From positions 37,408,280 to 37,472,279 of the forward strand of contig JAVIAB010000160.1 in the NCBI GenBank assembly GCA_032433765.1: a DNA stretch of 64,000 bases, written 5' to 3'. Shown piece after piece: positions 33,849-44,403 of the stretch (the first letter of the stretch is position 1; each line of letters opens with the position of its first letter). The notes beneath the pieces are model-generated. The model did not search any database. It had not been told where the DNA came from and was given only the letters and a program-made list of their open reading frames with translations. Position numbers and translations under genes: made by a program. The DNA is from Megaustenia siamemsis. Its lineage: Eukaryota > Mollusca > Gastropoda > Stylommatophora > Ariophantidae.

Positions 33849-34740
33849 GTCTCTTCTCATCACATGACCAACATATGACCATCGTAACTTTTCTTGATTA
33901 CTGAAGATATTAGTGGTTGATTGGCGATTTCTCTAATTTCCTCGTTTGTTTTGAATTCGTTCCACGCTATACCAAGTATTTTTCTTAGACATTTATTTTC
34001 TAATGCATTCAACTATATCTCTATATACGTTTCTATAACATTTCTATCTCTTGTTGTTTTTCAGCTTTCACACACATACGTAAGGGTTGATAGTACATTT
34101 GATTTGAATAGTCTAAGTTTTGTGTTTGTGCTGATGAGTTTTGATTTCCACAACTTTTCAAGGCTTCTGAAAGACATTGCTGCTTTAGCTATTCTAATTC
34201 TAATTTCTTTACTTGTATCCACTTCTCGATCAATGTGACTTCCAAGATAGATAAAGTGATCGATCTCTTCCACTGGTTTGTTTTCCATGTATATTTTGTC
34301 ATCTGTTGGAATTAAGCTTTTCATGACTTTAGTCTTTTCATGATTGATCTCAAGCCCAATTTTGCTGGCTATTGATGATAGTTCATTTGTGTTTTTTTCC
34401 TGCATCGTTTTTAACTGACTGCTGATGAGAACTATGTCATCAGCAAAGTCAAGGTCCTTCAAATGGTCTCCTTGTATCCATTCGATGCCTTTATCACCAG
34501 TGCAGCATTTCTTCATCATGAAGTCCATAACAACTCCAAATAACAAGGGCGATAAAATACATCCTTGTTTAACCCCAGTTTCTATTAGGAAAAATTTGCT
34601 CAGTCCTTCCTCTGTTCAAACACATGTGTAACCATCATACATGTCTTTAATAATATTTATGATTTTTTATGGTAAGCCATATTCTTTCAGAATTTTCCGC
34701 AAAGAATCTGTATGATTTGTGTACTTATATATGATATGTG
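33849..34740 (-). mobile_element. LINE-E copy, truncated at both ends
   Basis: Minus-strand remnant covering the palm and thumb of LINE-E, cut at its 3' side by SINE-4. Outside the open frame it also encodes WNEFKTNEEIREIANQPLISS (about 33905-33970), the segment that became the 67-bp array at 23.7-25.6 kb. A plus-strand copy of the 3' half lies at 57715-58410. Confidence 0.75.
34061..34546 (-). pseudogene. LINE-E reverse transcriptase fragment
   Basis: 161-codon open frame: GVVMDFMMKKC (after motif B), HLKDLDFADDIVLISS (catalytic FADD), IGLEINHEKTKVMK, HFIYLGSHIDREVDTSKEIRIRIAKAAMSFRSLEKLWKS, and LRLFKSNVLSTLTYVCES. Motif A and the endonuclease are missing, and the LSTLLYGCE-type signature is altered. 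It is non-functional. Confidence 0.78.
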
Positions 34741-34925
34741 TATATATCCTTATATATATTTTTGTGTTGTTGATAGCTGTTCCAGCTTACTTGGCCGAAA
34801 CATCAACTTTTGTTTTGAACTCACCTACATAAAGCTGTTCCCATACCACATTTTTTTGTTTAATTGTCACTTTATCTGCCTTCTGCAATAATTTCATTCT
34901 CATTAATGGGTTTGTTTATTTCTAG

Positions 34926-35165
34926 GAATCATCGCAGGCCATTCAAAATTTGGTGGAAGAGCTGAAGAAGCTATTGGGATCTCTCACAGCTTTGTTTCTC
35001 TCTAAAGTGTTTGGAGGCTGCTGTCTTAGGAATTGGCCAATTCCTTTCTATATAAACACATACACACATGAGCTGACACACATGCACTTACACAACTACA
35101 CACATTCATTCTCACACATAAACCAAGGGAAGTAATCATACAATAAAAGAAAACAAAATGTCTCA
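34926..35165 (+). other. Candidate 3'-terminal exon with polyadenylation signal
   Basis: Preceded by a good acceptor (GTTTATTTCTAG, ending 34925). AATAAA is at 35142-35147. If joined to the ankyrin exon's phase-1 donor, the frame reads IIAGHSKFGGRAEEAIG... and stops at 35003-35005. In another phase it stays open to about 35135 (VEELKKLLGSLTALFLSKVFGG). The link to the ankyrin exon is inference based on strand, order, splice sites and phase only. Confidence 0.35.
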
Positions 35166-35224
35166 GTTTTAAATTGTTGAATTTATTCTTGTTTATGTTC
35201 AGTCTTCTATATTTTCGTCTTCTT

Positions 35225-35575
35225 GTTCTTCTCTTTCTTCTGTTGTTGATATTTCTACATCTGCTTCTCTGCGATTTTTACTTCTTCTGTTGTTGATATT
35301 TCTACATCTGCTTCTCTGCTATTTTTACTTCTTCTTCTGTTGTTGATATTTCTACATCTGCTTCTCTCCTATTTTTACTTCTTCTTCTGTTGTTGATATT
35401 TCTACATCTGCTTCTCTAATATTTTTACTTCTTCTGTTGTTGATATTTCTACATCTGCTTCTCTGCTATTTTTACTTCTTCTGTTGTTGATATTTCTACA
35501 TCTGCTTCTCTGCTATTTTTACTTCTTCTGTTGTTGATATTTCTACATCTGCTTCTCTGCTATTTTTACTTCTTC
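35225..35575. repeat. Minisatellite, ~47-55-bp unit (GTTGTTGATATTTCTACATC)
   Basis: Seven to eight units of TTCTTCTGTTGTTGATATTT followed by CTACATCTGCTTCTCTGCTATTTTTAC. CT-rich on the plus strand. It continues into irregular CTT-rich sequence up to 35740. Confidence 0.85.
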
Positions 35576-35742
35576 TTCTACTTTTTCTTATTATTCTTCT
35601 TCTTCCTTCTCTTCTCTTTTTTCTTCGTCCACTTTTTCCTCTATCTCATCTTCTCCTTTATCCTCATCCTCTTCTTCTGCTTGTTTATTTCTTCCTCTTC
35701 TTCATCTCCTTCTTCTGTTTCAGTTTCTACATATTCTTCCTC

Positions 35743-35990
35743 AGTTCCTACTTCTATTACTACTATTTATTTTTCTTCTTCCTCAGTTCCTACTTCTATT
35801 ACTACTATTTATTTTTCTTCTTCCTCAGTTCCTACTTCTATTACTACTATTTATTTTTCTTCTTCCTCAGTTCCTACTTCTATTACTACTATTTATTTTT
35901 CTTCTTCCTCAGTTCCTACTTCTATTACTACTATTTATTTTTCTCCTTTCTCTGTTCCTACTTCTATTACTACTATTTATTTTTCTACTT
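35743..35990. repeat. Minisatellite, 42-bp unit, ~6 copies
   Basis: Exact or near-exact repeats of TTCCTCAGTTCCTACTTCTA plus TTACTACTATTTATTTTTCTTC. The 42-base period is divisible by three, which keeps a 14-residue repeat (SSSVPTSITTIYFS) open on the plus strand. No start, splice or conservation evidence supports a protein. Confidence 0.88.
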
Positions 35991-36074
35991 CTTCATTCCA
36001 TTATCTTGGGGATCGTTGGGTCACCACTGACAGACCTCGTCAATGTTGTCCATTTCTCTCTACCTCTGATCTTT

Positions 36075-36340
36075 CTTTGAGACTGAAAGTTGAGACCTGC
36101 CCATTGTTTCACATTACTTTGCCATCTCTACCTCCAATATTTCTTTGAAAATGAAAGTTGAAACCTGCCCATTGTTTCATGTTACTTTCCCATCTCTACC
36201 TCCAATCTTTATTTGAGACTGAAAGTTGAGACCTGCCCATTGTTTCATATTACTTTCCCATCTCTATCTCCAATCTTTCTTTGAGACTGAAAGTTGAGAC
36301 CTGTTTATTGTTTCATGTTACTTTCCCATCTCTATCTCCC
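36075..36340. repeat. ~68-bp tandem repeat, 4 copies
   Basis: Units of GAGACTGAAAGTTGAGACCT then GCCCATTGTTTCACATTACTTTCCCATCTCTACCTCCAATCTTTCTTT. The last unit is slightly diverged and runs into the LINE-F remnant. Confidence 0.85.
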
Positions 36341-36344
36341 GTGG

Positions 36345-37805
36345 TTCTCCCTTAACAATCATATTATTAACATGGAAACCCTGGTGGTACGAATGGAAAC
36401 TGATGAGGTGACCAGGGACAGGTTGATGACATAGCTCAAAGTTTAGTTTGATTGCAGCCTGTGTTTCAGGGACCATGACGACCATGTGATAACAAAATCC
36501 CACTAAAGATTAGATGTCTTTAAGGTCATGGCAGCTGCCAACATTGAGCAGAGGCTACCTACCCTTCTATTACAGCGACTAGTCCTCGCACTAATTGTGT
36601 ACACCTTAGCAATTCTTACTGTCAGTACAACATAAATTGACAGGCTGGAGAAAATACAGAATGAAGCTATGTGCTTTATCTTGGGGATGTACGAGGGACA
36701 CTCCCTGTGTAGCAATGAGGTATCTTCTTGACTTTCCAACCATGGATGACAGATTCAAGTTCTGGAGGGAAGGAGCATATCTGAAGATAAGTGCAGATAA
36801 GGAGCATCCATTGCACAATGAGCTCAACACAGGGAAAGGTGTCAGGCTAAAAAGAGACAAATCATGGGTGGGCCGAGCAGAAGATATCATCATACTGGTC
36901 AGTGGGCTTACCAATATCAGCGTTGGTGAGGAGTGGATACAGGTGCCTACATCATCCGGGGGATCATTCTCGTGTATTATCACACTCGGTTGAAAATGTA
37001 AGGAACAGAACTCAGTCATGATCAATACGGAAATCATCTGGGATAACACTGATAAAAAGGATGCAGTCATCTATACAGACAGATCTGTAATACGACACCA
37101 AGTGAGTGTATGGGCACTTGCAGCACGCTCGGCAAGCAGAATAGTTAAGGAAGACAGTGATGCATACGTTATGACCACGAGAAGCATGATGATGAAGGTG
37201 ATGGCAATGACCAGGAAATTCATCTGTTTAGAGTAACAAAACTACACCCACGTCTGCATACTAAGTGATCCATTGAGCATGATAAGAAAAGTGGAGGCGG
37301 GCTCTGTATGTAGGCAATGGGGAGAGTCATTGCAGAGGTAAAAATGCATAAGGTCATATTTTCTACGTCCCTGAACATTCGGGAACACTGGGAAAAGTAA
37401 GAGCGGACAGACTGGCTAGCTGTGCTGTCATTGAAGACGGTCAATCAATGGGTCGGTATCAATGCCATCCGAGATGTGGGAAGGGCACTTGACTTTGACA
37501 ACCATGAGTCCATATCACTCCTTGGGATGAAAAAGATGGGAACAGCGAGAAACGTAGTGGGCGTATCAAAAGACATATTAACCAACACAGAACTGGAATC
37601 GTCAGTCGTTGGACACTGCTGGGCTTTGATGATGAGTGATTCTGAGCATATATGGACATGTTTGGAGTGCAATGATGATGACCCGCAAATAACTCAATAC
37701 GTTGCTACTTCCAGGGTCTTCTTGAACTTGTATCTGTGTAGCATGTCTATTATCTGGGATACGATGTTCATCCATGTAGTTTTATGTACTCTCTTTGAGA
37801 GCCAC
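36345..37805 (+). mobile_element. LINE-F remnant with RNase H region
   Basis: Plus-strand remnant of a LINE with an RNase H domain downstream of the reverse transcriptase. It shows LSWGCTRDTPCVAMRYLLDFPTMDDRFK, EHPLHNELNTGKGVRLKRDKSWVGRAEDI (36640-36990), then an RNase H start DAVIYTDRSVIRHQ (37060-37100; the canonical motif is YTDGS). Later, decayed, come an HxGxxGNERAD-like segment (about 37370-37430) and C-terminal FDNHESISLLGMKKMG. Frames change several times. A second copy lies inverted at 42400-43620. Confidence 0.72.
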
Positions 37806-37827
37806 TGAAGTGTGTGCCATAGAGTTT

Positions 37828-37945
37828 GATGTTATATATTAATGTTATGTGTTGATGTTATATGTTAATGTTATGTGTTAATGTTATGTGTTGATGTTAT
37901 ATATTAATGTTATGTGTTGATGTTATGTTTTGATGTTAGACCGAA
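37828..37945. repeat. Short tandem array, 13-14-bp unit (GATGTTATGTGTT)
   Basis: About eight units alternating TTAATGTTATGTG and TTGATGTTATATG. It sits between the LINE-F and LINE-G remnants. Confidence 0.8.
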
Positions 37946-38262
37946 GGGGAAGTCTGCCTTGTTTGTCCATTTGCCGATCACAATTATGGTTTTTTTTTGG
38001 ACGTTCAGTTTGGCTCCACAGCCCTGAATTAAATCTTTGAATGTCTCTGATATGTTCTGAGTGGATGTTTCACTTGGCGGGAAGAAAATGGTGTCCTCCA
38101 CATAGATGGGCAGCTTTTGTTCTCCTCTGACTTGAATGAAAGTGCCCCTTATGGCTGCGTCTTTACTAATTTTTTTCTAAAAGTGGTTCTATTTCGAGTA
38201 TACAGAGTAACGGGGTTAGCGGGCATCCTTGTCTCACTGAAATACATAGAACACATTATGGA
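37946..38262 (-). mobile_element. LINE-G reverse transcriptase fragment
   Basis: On the minus strand: VRQGCPLTPLL (motif B), AAIRGTFIQVRGEQKLPIYVEDTIFF (motif C region with VEDT in place of ADDT) and CGAKLNVQKKTIIVIGKW. The wording resembles L1/Tx1-like reverse transcriptases more than families A-F. The catalytic position is altered and a stop interrupts it. 38263-38724 holds AT-rich sequence with no gene recognised. Confidence 0.65.
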
Positions 38263-38724
38263 GATTAATATCATTAGTTCTTATAGGTGACCACACAACC
38301 GTGACCATTTCTCTTTTTATTTATTTGAAATTTTTTGTCAACTCTCAAGTTGAGAAAGTTAATATCGTATGCAGACTTCGTTTATGAACCGAACCAGACC
38401 TTGAACTAAAGTACAGCTGATGTGACCAACGAACTTCTGAGCAACATCAAAATACGGACAAATGTCATTCTCTCACCAACTATCATCAAGACAGCATACA
38501 CATAATATTATGCATCCACTGCTACTGCGGAAGCCATTTGGGAATATTACTCGATATGAATTTTTTTGGAATCCCTCAAGAAAGAAGACAAATTGTAATC
38601 TTTGAAGAAACATGTACAAATGTTGCATAATATTTAATGGCTCCCCTCGTTCTAAAACAACCAATTTAAATGCTTAAACATGTTCTACCATTGAATTGTT
38701 GAATAGAAAATATTATAAATATCA

Positions 38725-39262
38725 AAATTGAAATAAACAAAAGAATAGGTATGGCAAAAAGTAATTTTAATGCCATGGAAAATATACTAACAACAAAACA
38801 AATATCAGCAGGGCTGAAACTAAGAATGGCAAAATGTTACATCTTCTCAATATTCCTTTATGGTGCAGAAACATGGACATTAGACAAGAAAACAGAACAG
38901 AAAATTGAAGCCTTTGAAATGTGGATTTATAGAAGAATAGGAAGAATTAGATGGAAGGAAAAGAAAACAAACGATGAAGTTTTAAAACAGCTGAAAATAA
39001 AAAGAGAACTACTAAATACAATTAAGACAAGACAAATGAAATTTTTGGGGCATGTTAAAAGACACAACAGCCTACTAAAAGTAATATTGGAAGGGAAAAT
39101 ACAAGGCAAAAGAGGCAGACCAAGACTAACATGGATGAGTAACATCAAAAGATGGAGAAGTCAATCTATGACAACCTGCACCATCAAAGCAAGAAACAGA
39201 GTAGAATGGCGATCCATGGTAGCCAACCTTCGTTGCGGAGACGGCACACGATGATGATGATG
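38725..39262 (+). mobile_element. LINE-C copy, 3' part
   Basis: Longest clean LINE-C C-terminal frame (38751-39254): MAKSNFNAMENILTTKQ, AKCYIFSIFLYGAETWTLDKK, IEAFEMWIYRRIGRIRWKEKKTNDEVLKQL, LGHVKRHNSLLKVILEGKIQGKRGRPRLTWM, ending LRCGDGTR* and a GATGATGATGATG tail. It corresponds to the thumb and C-terminal domain; the palm is absent. Confidence 0.8.
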
Positions 39263-39536
39263 TTTCTTTCTAAATTAGTGATGAACAGTATGGTTCTGTT
39301 GGAGGTACGAGCAACGCCATATAGATAATACGATCTTTAGTAGACAGAGCCGTATAGGTGAAAACAGATGTATACCGATGTTTTATAGATTACACCAAGG
39401 CATTTGACAAAGTAAAGCACCAACAAATAATCAAAATTTTAGAAAGCAGAAACGTAGACAGCAAAGATCTAAGAATAATAAAGAACATGTACTGGCAACA
39501 AACAGCGGCCATAAGAACTGGAAACCAATTGGGAAT

Positions 39537-40516
39537 CTTCTTCTTCTTCTTTCCTTCCTCATTTGCCTTTCAGCGTCGAGGGGAGATATAATTTGCGGTC
39601 TTTTGCCCTTCTGTTCGCCTCTGTTATGTTTCCTAGTGCTTCTAATATTCCATCGACCCATCTTTTTCGTGGTCGACCCTTGGGTCTGGTGTTCTCACAA
39701 CGTTTGTTGAAGGCTCGTTGTGTTGTGTTTTTTTCTTTCTGCCTTGTCACGTGGCCAAACCATTTTATTTGTTGTTTCCTTATATATTCTATGGCGGGGG
39801 CTATTCCTAGCTTTTTTCTCAGTTCTTCAATTCTGATCTTATCTCTCAGACTGTTTCCTGTCATTCTTCTAACACATTTCATCTCTGTAGAGGTTATTTT
39901 TCTTATTGTTCTTGCATCTTGGGTCCAAGATGGCATTGGTAGCACAACGTTGGGATGAAGATTGTATTGTATAGTGCTCGTTTTGCCTCCAGAGTTATTT
40001 CCTTGTTGGACAATAGTCCAACTGGATAACTGTCCAATGATTTGACAAGCTTTGTTGCATCTTGATTCTATCTCTGCCGTTTGAGAATTATCATTTGTCA
40101 TTAGACTTCCTAGGTATTTGAATTCCTCTACTTGTTTTAGTTGTCTGCCTTCTATAGTTATGTTGATGTTCTGTATATTTTTGGCGACATTCATAACTTC
40201 TGTTTTATTGATGTTGATTTTCATGTTGTATTTTGTGCCTGAGATGTTGAGTTTGTTTAAGTGTTCTTGTAGGTCTTCTATTGTTTCATGTATCAGTGCC
40301 TGGTCGTCTGCAAATAAAAGATCGTTGATCTCCTCTGTCTCTGATGGGTTGGCTAGCTTGCTTATATAGTCCATATATGTAATAAACAGTAGGGGGGATA
40401 GTGCGCACCCATGTCTTACACCTGATCTAACTTCAAAGTGGTCTGTGTAGCCTGCTGCTGTTCTGACCCTGCAGCTACTGTTGATGTAGAGACTTTTAAT
40501 TAGGTTGGTAAATTTT
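39537..40516 (-). mobile_element. LINE-D copy inserted in LINE-B, 10-bp target duplication
   Basis: Flanked by AATTGGGAAT at 39527-39536 and 40517-40526. The 3' end, with a GAA-type tail (CTTCTTCTTCTTC on the plus strand), is at the low-coordinate side. The 5' end is truncated inside the palm. The copy is young: almost its entire length is one open frame. Confidence 0.88.
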
Positions 40517-40557
40517 AATTGGGAATGTTTCAACAAATAAAACGGGGTGTTAGACAA
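39559..40557 (-). CDS. LINE-D reverse transcriptase (5'-truncated open frame)
   Basis: 332-codon open frame. Its first 13 codons, including the ATG, lie outside the insertion in antisense LINE-B sequence, so that start is accidental. Then come LTNLIKSLYINSSCRVRTAAG-type sequence, SGVRHGCALSPLLFITYMDYI (motif B, residues about 45-65), NDLLFADDQALI (FADD, 82-85), MKININKTEVMNVAK, VEEFKYLGSLMTND, then C-terminal CVRRMTGNSLRDKIRIEELRKKLG and QQIKWFGHVTRQKE. Motif A and the endonuclease are lost by truncation. The fragment cannot retrotranspose alone. Confidence 0.8.
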   Translation of the reverse strand: MSNTPFYLLKHSQLKFTNLIKSLYINSSCRVRTAAGYTDHFEVRSGVRHGCALSPLLFITYMDYISKLANPSETEEINDLLFADDQALIHETIEDLQEHLNKLNISGTKYNMKININKTEVMNVAKNIQNINITIEGRQLKQVEEFKYLGSLMTNDNSQTAEIESRCNKACQIIGQLSSWTIVQQGNNSGGKTSTIQYNLHPNVVLPMPSWTQDARTIRKITSTEMKCVRRMTGNSLRDKIRIEELRKKLGIAPAIEYIRKQQIKWFGHVTRQKEKNTTQRAFNKRCENTRPKGRPRKRWVDGILEALGNITEANRRAKDRKLYLPSTLKGK

Positions 40558-40559
40558 GG

Positions 40560-41315
40560 TTGTGTGCTGTCACCCCAGATTTGTTTAATATTTATAGTGA
40601 GATTATTTTAAGATCCATATGGGACATGTCTGGAATAACAGTTGGAGGTCATAATATACATAATCTAAGGTATGCTGATGATACAGTCTTAATCGCTAAG
40701 AGTGAAAATGAGTTACAAGAAATGTTGGACAATATAGTGAAAGAAAGCAAAAATAAAGGAAACCTTAATCGCAAAAAGACAGAACTAATGGTAACAACAA
40801 AGGAAAAGACATCACCTCAGTACAAAATAAAGACAAGTGGAACAATATTAAAACAGGTAAATGAATTTAAATATTTGGGAACTTTGTTAACCTTAGACGG
40901 AAGATGTACAAAAAAGGTGAGATGCAGAATGGCTCAGGCAAAAGCAGCTTTCCAAAAAATTAGGAAGATACTATGCAATCCATTTTTAACAATAGAAAGG
41001 AGAAAAAGAGTTCCGCAATGTTATGTAGAGCCAGTTTTAACAGATGGATGTGAATCATGAACACTAGGACAACAGACAAGAAAATCACTGGAGTATGTAG
41101 AAATGTGGTTTTACAGAAGAATGTTAAGATTACCATGGACAGCTAAGAAGAGTAATGAAAATGTCATGAAAGAGGTCAAAGATAAAAGAGAGCTAATTTC
41201 CAATATTAGGAAGAAACAATCATCATTTTTTGGCCATGTAATGAGAAGAGACTCCTGTGAGTTACGCGGCCTCATTATGAGAGAAGTAAACAATAGTGAC
41301 ACTGTGACCTTCTAG
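40560..41315 (+). pseudogene. LINE-B reverse transcriptase, second part
   Basis: Continues the interrupted LINE-B: IYSEIILRSIWDM, HNLRYADDTVLIAKSENELQEMLDN (YADD intact), NRKKTELMVTTKEKT, VNEFKYLGTLLTLDGRCTKKVRCRMAQAKAAF. A stop follows near 41058, and a second frame from 41103 carries MWFYRRMLRLPWTAKKSNENVMKEV before running into SINE-8. Confidence 0.75.
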
Positions 41316-41518
41316 GCATGTCGTAAGAGACGACTAAGGAGGTTGATCGATGGCTTGACAAGCATTCATTGTAAAAGGTATTGTTATGGAAACAGAGATT
41401 TTGGAAGCAGTGATCTCTGCAATATGTGCCATTTTTGGCACGCAAGGTTTCTGTTTTTTTTATATTGTGGTTCAGCCCTATGTGCCGTCTTCGGCTCGAA
41501 AGGACAATAGATAGATAG
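41252..41518 (+). mobile_element. SINE-8: 267-bp insert with 12-bp target duplication
   Basis: Bracketed by AATGAGAAGAGA (41240-41251 and 41519-41530), which interrupts LINE-B. It starts CTCCTGTGAGTTACGCGGCC, contains GCATGTCGTAAGAGACGACTAA and ends with GTGCCGTCTTCGGCTCGAAAGG...(GATA)n. I do not see a convincing A-box/B-box pair. A similar 3' end (CTACGGCTCGAAATGACAATG...ATAGATAG) closes repeat B near 58890-58925, so this tail is shared. Confidence 0.75.
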
Positions 41519-41869
41519 AATGAGAAGAGAACAACTGGAATATATTGTAACAACTGGAAAAATTGACGGACGAAGAGATAGAGGGAAGCAAAGAGAAAAA
41601 ATACCAGACAGCTTAAGAGAATGACTTGGCAGAAGGTCAACAGCATAAATGATAAATAACTGTCGAGATCGAAAGTTGTGGAGAGACATGATCACCTACG
41701 CCAGCAGGTCCGGTACTTGATGATGATGATGATATTAATTAAATTAGGCGGTTATATGCAATGGATCGGTTTGACAATCTGAATGCCCTCAGGGAAGCAG
41801 GGCGAGCTGATGACTCAATCAATGATCTGAATGAATCTACCACCATGTTCAGACTGCAGGGACTCTAGG

Positions 41870-42060
41870 TCTATACTGGGTATGCCAGAAAGGAGAGAAA
41901 CAAAAGAATAACAAATCGGCACTGAACTGGAGTCGAAGGTCTCCACACATTGAAGGACACACTGGAAGGAAATATGAGCACTTATTGATATGTCCGATGT
42001 TCAATAAGGACGATCCGTTGACTAAACTAAACTATATTAATTACATTAAAAAACCTTTCA
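41870..42060 (+). mobile_element. LINE C-terminal fragment (RNase H-type LINE)
   Basis: The plus strand encodes HIEGHTGRKYEHLLICPMFNKDDP, like the conserved cysteine/histidine end of RNase H-bearing LINEs. Short and broken. 42061-42395 shows no gene that I recognise. Confidence 0.5.
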
Positions 42061-42399
42061 AATCTTTCGTCCGTTGTCTCCATTGTGTTATGGTATCTAG
42101 GAGAGATATTTTTGCGGTCTTTTGCTCGTTGGATGGTCTTTTCTGTTTTGCTTGTCACGCTTCCAGTGCCTAGTCTATTACTCCGCTTTTATTTTTCACT
42201 GAGGACGCTCTTTGGTCTATTTTATTTTTCCTATAGCGTTTGTTTTAAAGTTTTGAGAGGATAGTAAAGATCAAACAATCTCACTGCCTTAAAGGAATTA
42301 AATCATCACGTAGAGTGGAGTGCTGTAGAGTCTTGCCACGTAGCCAAGGTATTAAAATGCGAAGATTCTGTAAAGCTGATGTTAATGATGAGAAGAAAG

Positions 42400-43620
42400 T
42401 AAACATTGAGTTATTTTCGGGTCATCATCGTTGCACTCCGAACATGATCATAGGTGCTCAGATCCCCTCTTCAACAAGTACATCAGTGTCTAGCGACTGA
42501 CGAAACCAGTTCTGTGTTGGTTGATAAGTCTTCTTACACGCCCACTAAGTTTCTCGTTTCTGGATGTGTCTATCTTAACTCCCATCTCTTTCATCCGAAG
42601 GAGTGACGTGGACTCATGGTTGTCGAAGTCCTGTGTTCTTCCCACATCTCGGAAAGCACTGATGATGTCCGCCCGATCCATTGGTTGGCCGTCATCAACG
42701 ATAACGCAGCTAGCCAAGATGTCCGCCCTTTCATTTCCGCGTACTCCCGCATGCCCTGGAGCGTAGACAAAGGTGGCTGTACGTATTTTTGACTTCTGCA
42801 AAGACTCTAACCATTGTATACGTACATAGCCCGCCTCCACTTTTTTTTATCATGCTCATCGACTCACTTAGTATGCAGGCGTGGTTGTAGTCTTGTGACT
42901 CTAACCAGATGAATGCCCTGGTCACTGCCATCACCTCCATCGTCATCCTACTCGTGGTCATGATGCACCACTGTCTTCTTTAACTATACTGCCTGCCGAG
43001 CGTGATGTAAATGCCCATGCACTTCTTTGGTGTCGTATTACAGATCCGTCTGTATAGATGATTGCATCTTTCTCATCGGTGTTATCCCAGATGAGACCGT
43101 TGACTTCCGCATTCACCACGACTGAGTTCTATTCACGATATTTCCTGTCGAGTGTGACAATACACGAGAATGTCCCCCTGGATGACATAGGCACCGGTAT
43201 CCACTCCTCACCAACGCTGATATTGGTAAGACCACATACCTGTTTGATGACATCTTCTGCTCGGCCCACCATGATTTGACTCTTTTTAGCCTGACACCCT
43301 TCCCTGTGTTGAGCTCATGGTGCAATGGATGCTCCTTATCCAGCCTTTTTCTCCAGCCTGTCAATTTGCGTCGTACTGACAGTAAGAATTGCCAGGGCAT
43401 ACTTGATTGGTGCGAGGACTAGTCCCTGGAACAGAAGAGTAAGTAGCCTCTGCTCGATGTTGGCAGCTGCCATGACTTTCAACGCGGCTAATCCTTTGTG
43501 GAATTTTGTTATCACATGGTCGACGTGGTCCCGAAAACACAGGCTGCGATCAACCGGGCCCTGGTCACCTCATTATCTCACATTCGTACCATCGGTGTTT
43601 CCGTGTTAACGATTTGATTA
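42400..43620 (-). mobile_element. LINE-F remnant, inverted relative to 36345-37805
   Basis: The minus strand carries, in order: CTRD-region relatives, ADKEHPLHHELNTGKGVRLKRVKSW (43270-43330), the RNase H region with TSRMTMEVMAVTRAFIWLES, and ATFVYAPGHAGVRGNERADILA (42690-42780), the classic HxGxxGNExAD block of RNase H. The C-terminal part is FDNHESTSLLRMKEMG, LSGRVRRLINQHRTGFVSR. The open frame 42490-42840 is the best preserved portion. It is more intact in RNase H than the plus-strand copy. Confidence 0.75.
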
Positions 43621-43799
43621 TTAAGGAAGAACCATGCAACTGATGCTTTATTAGAATTAACCAATGCACCTGATACTCCACCCCAGGAAGAGATGCGATC
43701 GAGTTCGATTTGCAAAAAAAAAAAAAAAAAAAAATGTATGGTATGGTTACAGCTTTATGTAGGTTAATAGCAAAGTTGTGGTTCAGTAGCAACATTCAG

Positions 43800-44396
43800 C
43801 TGGAATAGACTAAGACTAATAGACACAATTTTTGGCATTGAAGCGAACACAGATATATGTAACGACATATACCATACAGGATACATACCAAAATGTACTA
43901 AAAGCATCAACTTTCAATGCATTGTTTAAAACAAAAATGGTGCAGTTGAATGCAGTGATTTTAGAACAATAAGCCTAATGAGCCGTGTAACAAAAATCTT
44001 GCTAAAAGTTATACAAGGAAGGAGTCAGAATAAAATCAATATTGAATTAGAAGAACAACAATTTGGATTTAGGAAAAATAGTGGGACAAAAGAAGCCATA
44101 TTCTGCATGAGAATATTAATCGAGAAGTACACAGAAGTAAACAAATCAATATTTGCTTGCTTCATAGACTACACCAAAGCTTTTGATAGAATACACCATC
44201 AACAACTTATAGACTGCCTAAAAGATAAAAATCTGGACGATACAGATATACGACTAATATGTAATTTATACTGGGAGCACACAGCAATAATAAAATATAA
44301 CAAAGAGTATAAATAAACATAAATGTAACTATAACCATTTATATAAAAAAGGAGTAAGACTGGGATGCATCCTATTACCAAGCTTATTCAATCTAT
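43800..44396 (+). mobile_element. LINE-C copy (host of nested insertions), left part
   Basis: The plus strand encodes the fingers/palm: MSRVTKILLKVIQGR, QQFGFRKNSGTKEAIFCMRILIEKY, ACFIDYTKAFDRIHHQQLIDCL (motif A), DDTDIRLICNLYWEHTA, then RLGCILLPSLFNL (motif B, RQGC-like but altered). It stops where LINE-B and the Polinton were inserted, and resumes at 56869 with KIISNLRYADG (motif C). The repeated TCAATCTAT at 44388-44396 and 56869-56877 is the LINE-B target duplication. 43700-43735 contains an A20-type run with no gene. Confidence 0.75.
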
Positions 44397-44403
44397 CATC
44401 ATC

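Larger units (their letters stand above)
39355..41735 (+). mobile_element. LINE-B copy split by LINE-D and SINE-8
   Basis: Host LINE-B begins at the palm (YRCFIDYTKAFDKVKHQQI, motif A) and is interrupted at 39537 by LINE-D. It resumes at 40517 with motif B (RGVRQGCVLS) and NLRYADDTVLI (motif C), then the thumb; SINE-8 interrupts again at 41252-41518. It ends in ATGATCACCTACGCCAGCAGG and GATGATGATG. In-frame stops occur (TGA in the GCESWT segment near 41058). 39263-39354 has no identified content. Confidence 0.8.

Noticed and set aside
34720..34800. Promoter (TATATAT runs)
   Set aside because: Only AT-rich sequence; no gene follows in the right position.
35531..36148. Long open frame with 14-residue Ser/Thr repeats
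   Set aside because: It follows directly from CT-rich and 42-bp tandem repeats, has a biased composition and shows no promoter, splice or homology evidence.
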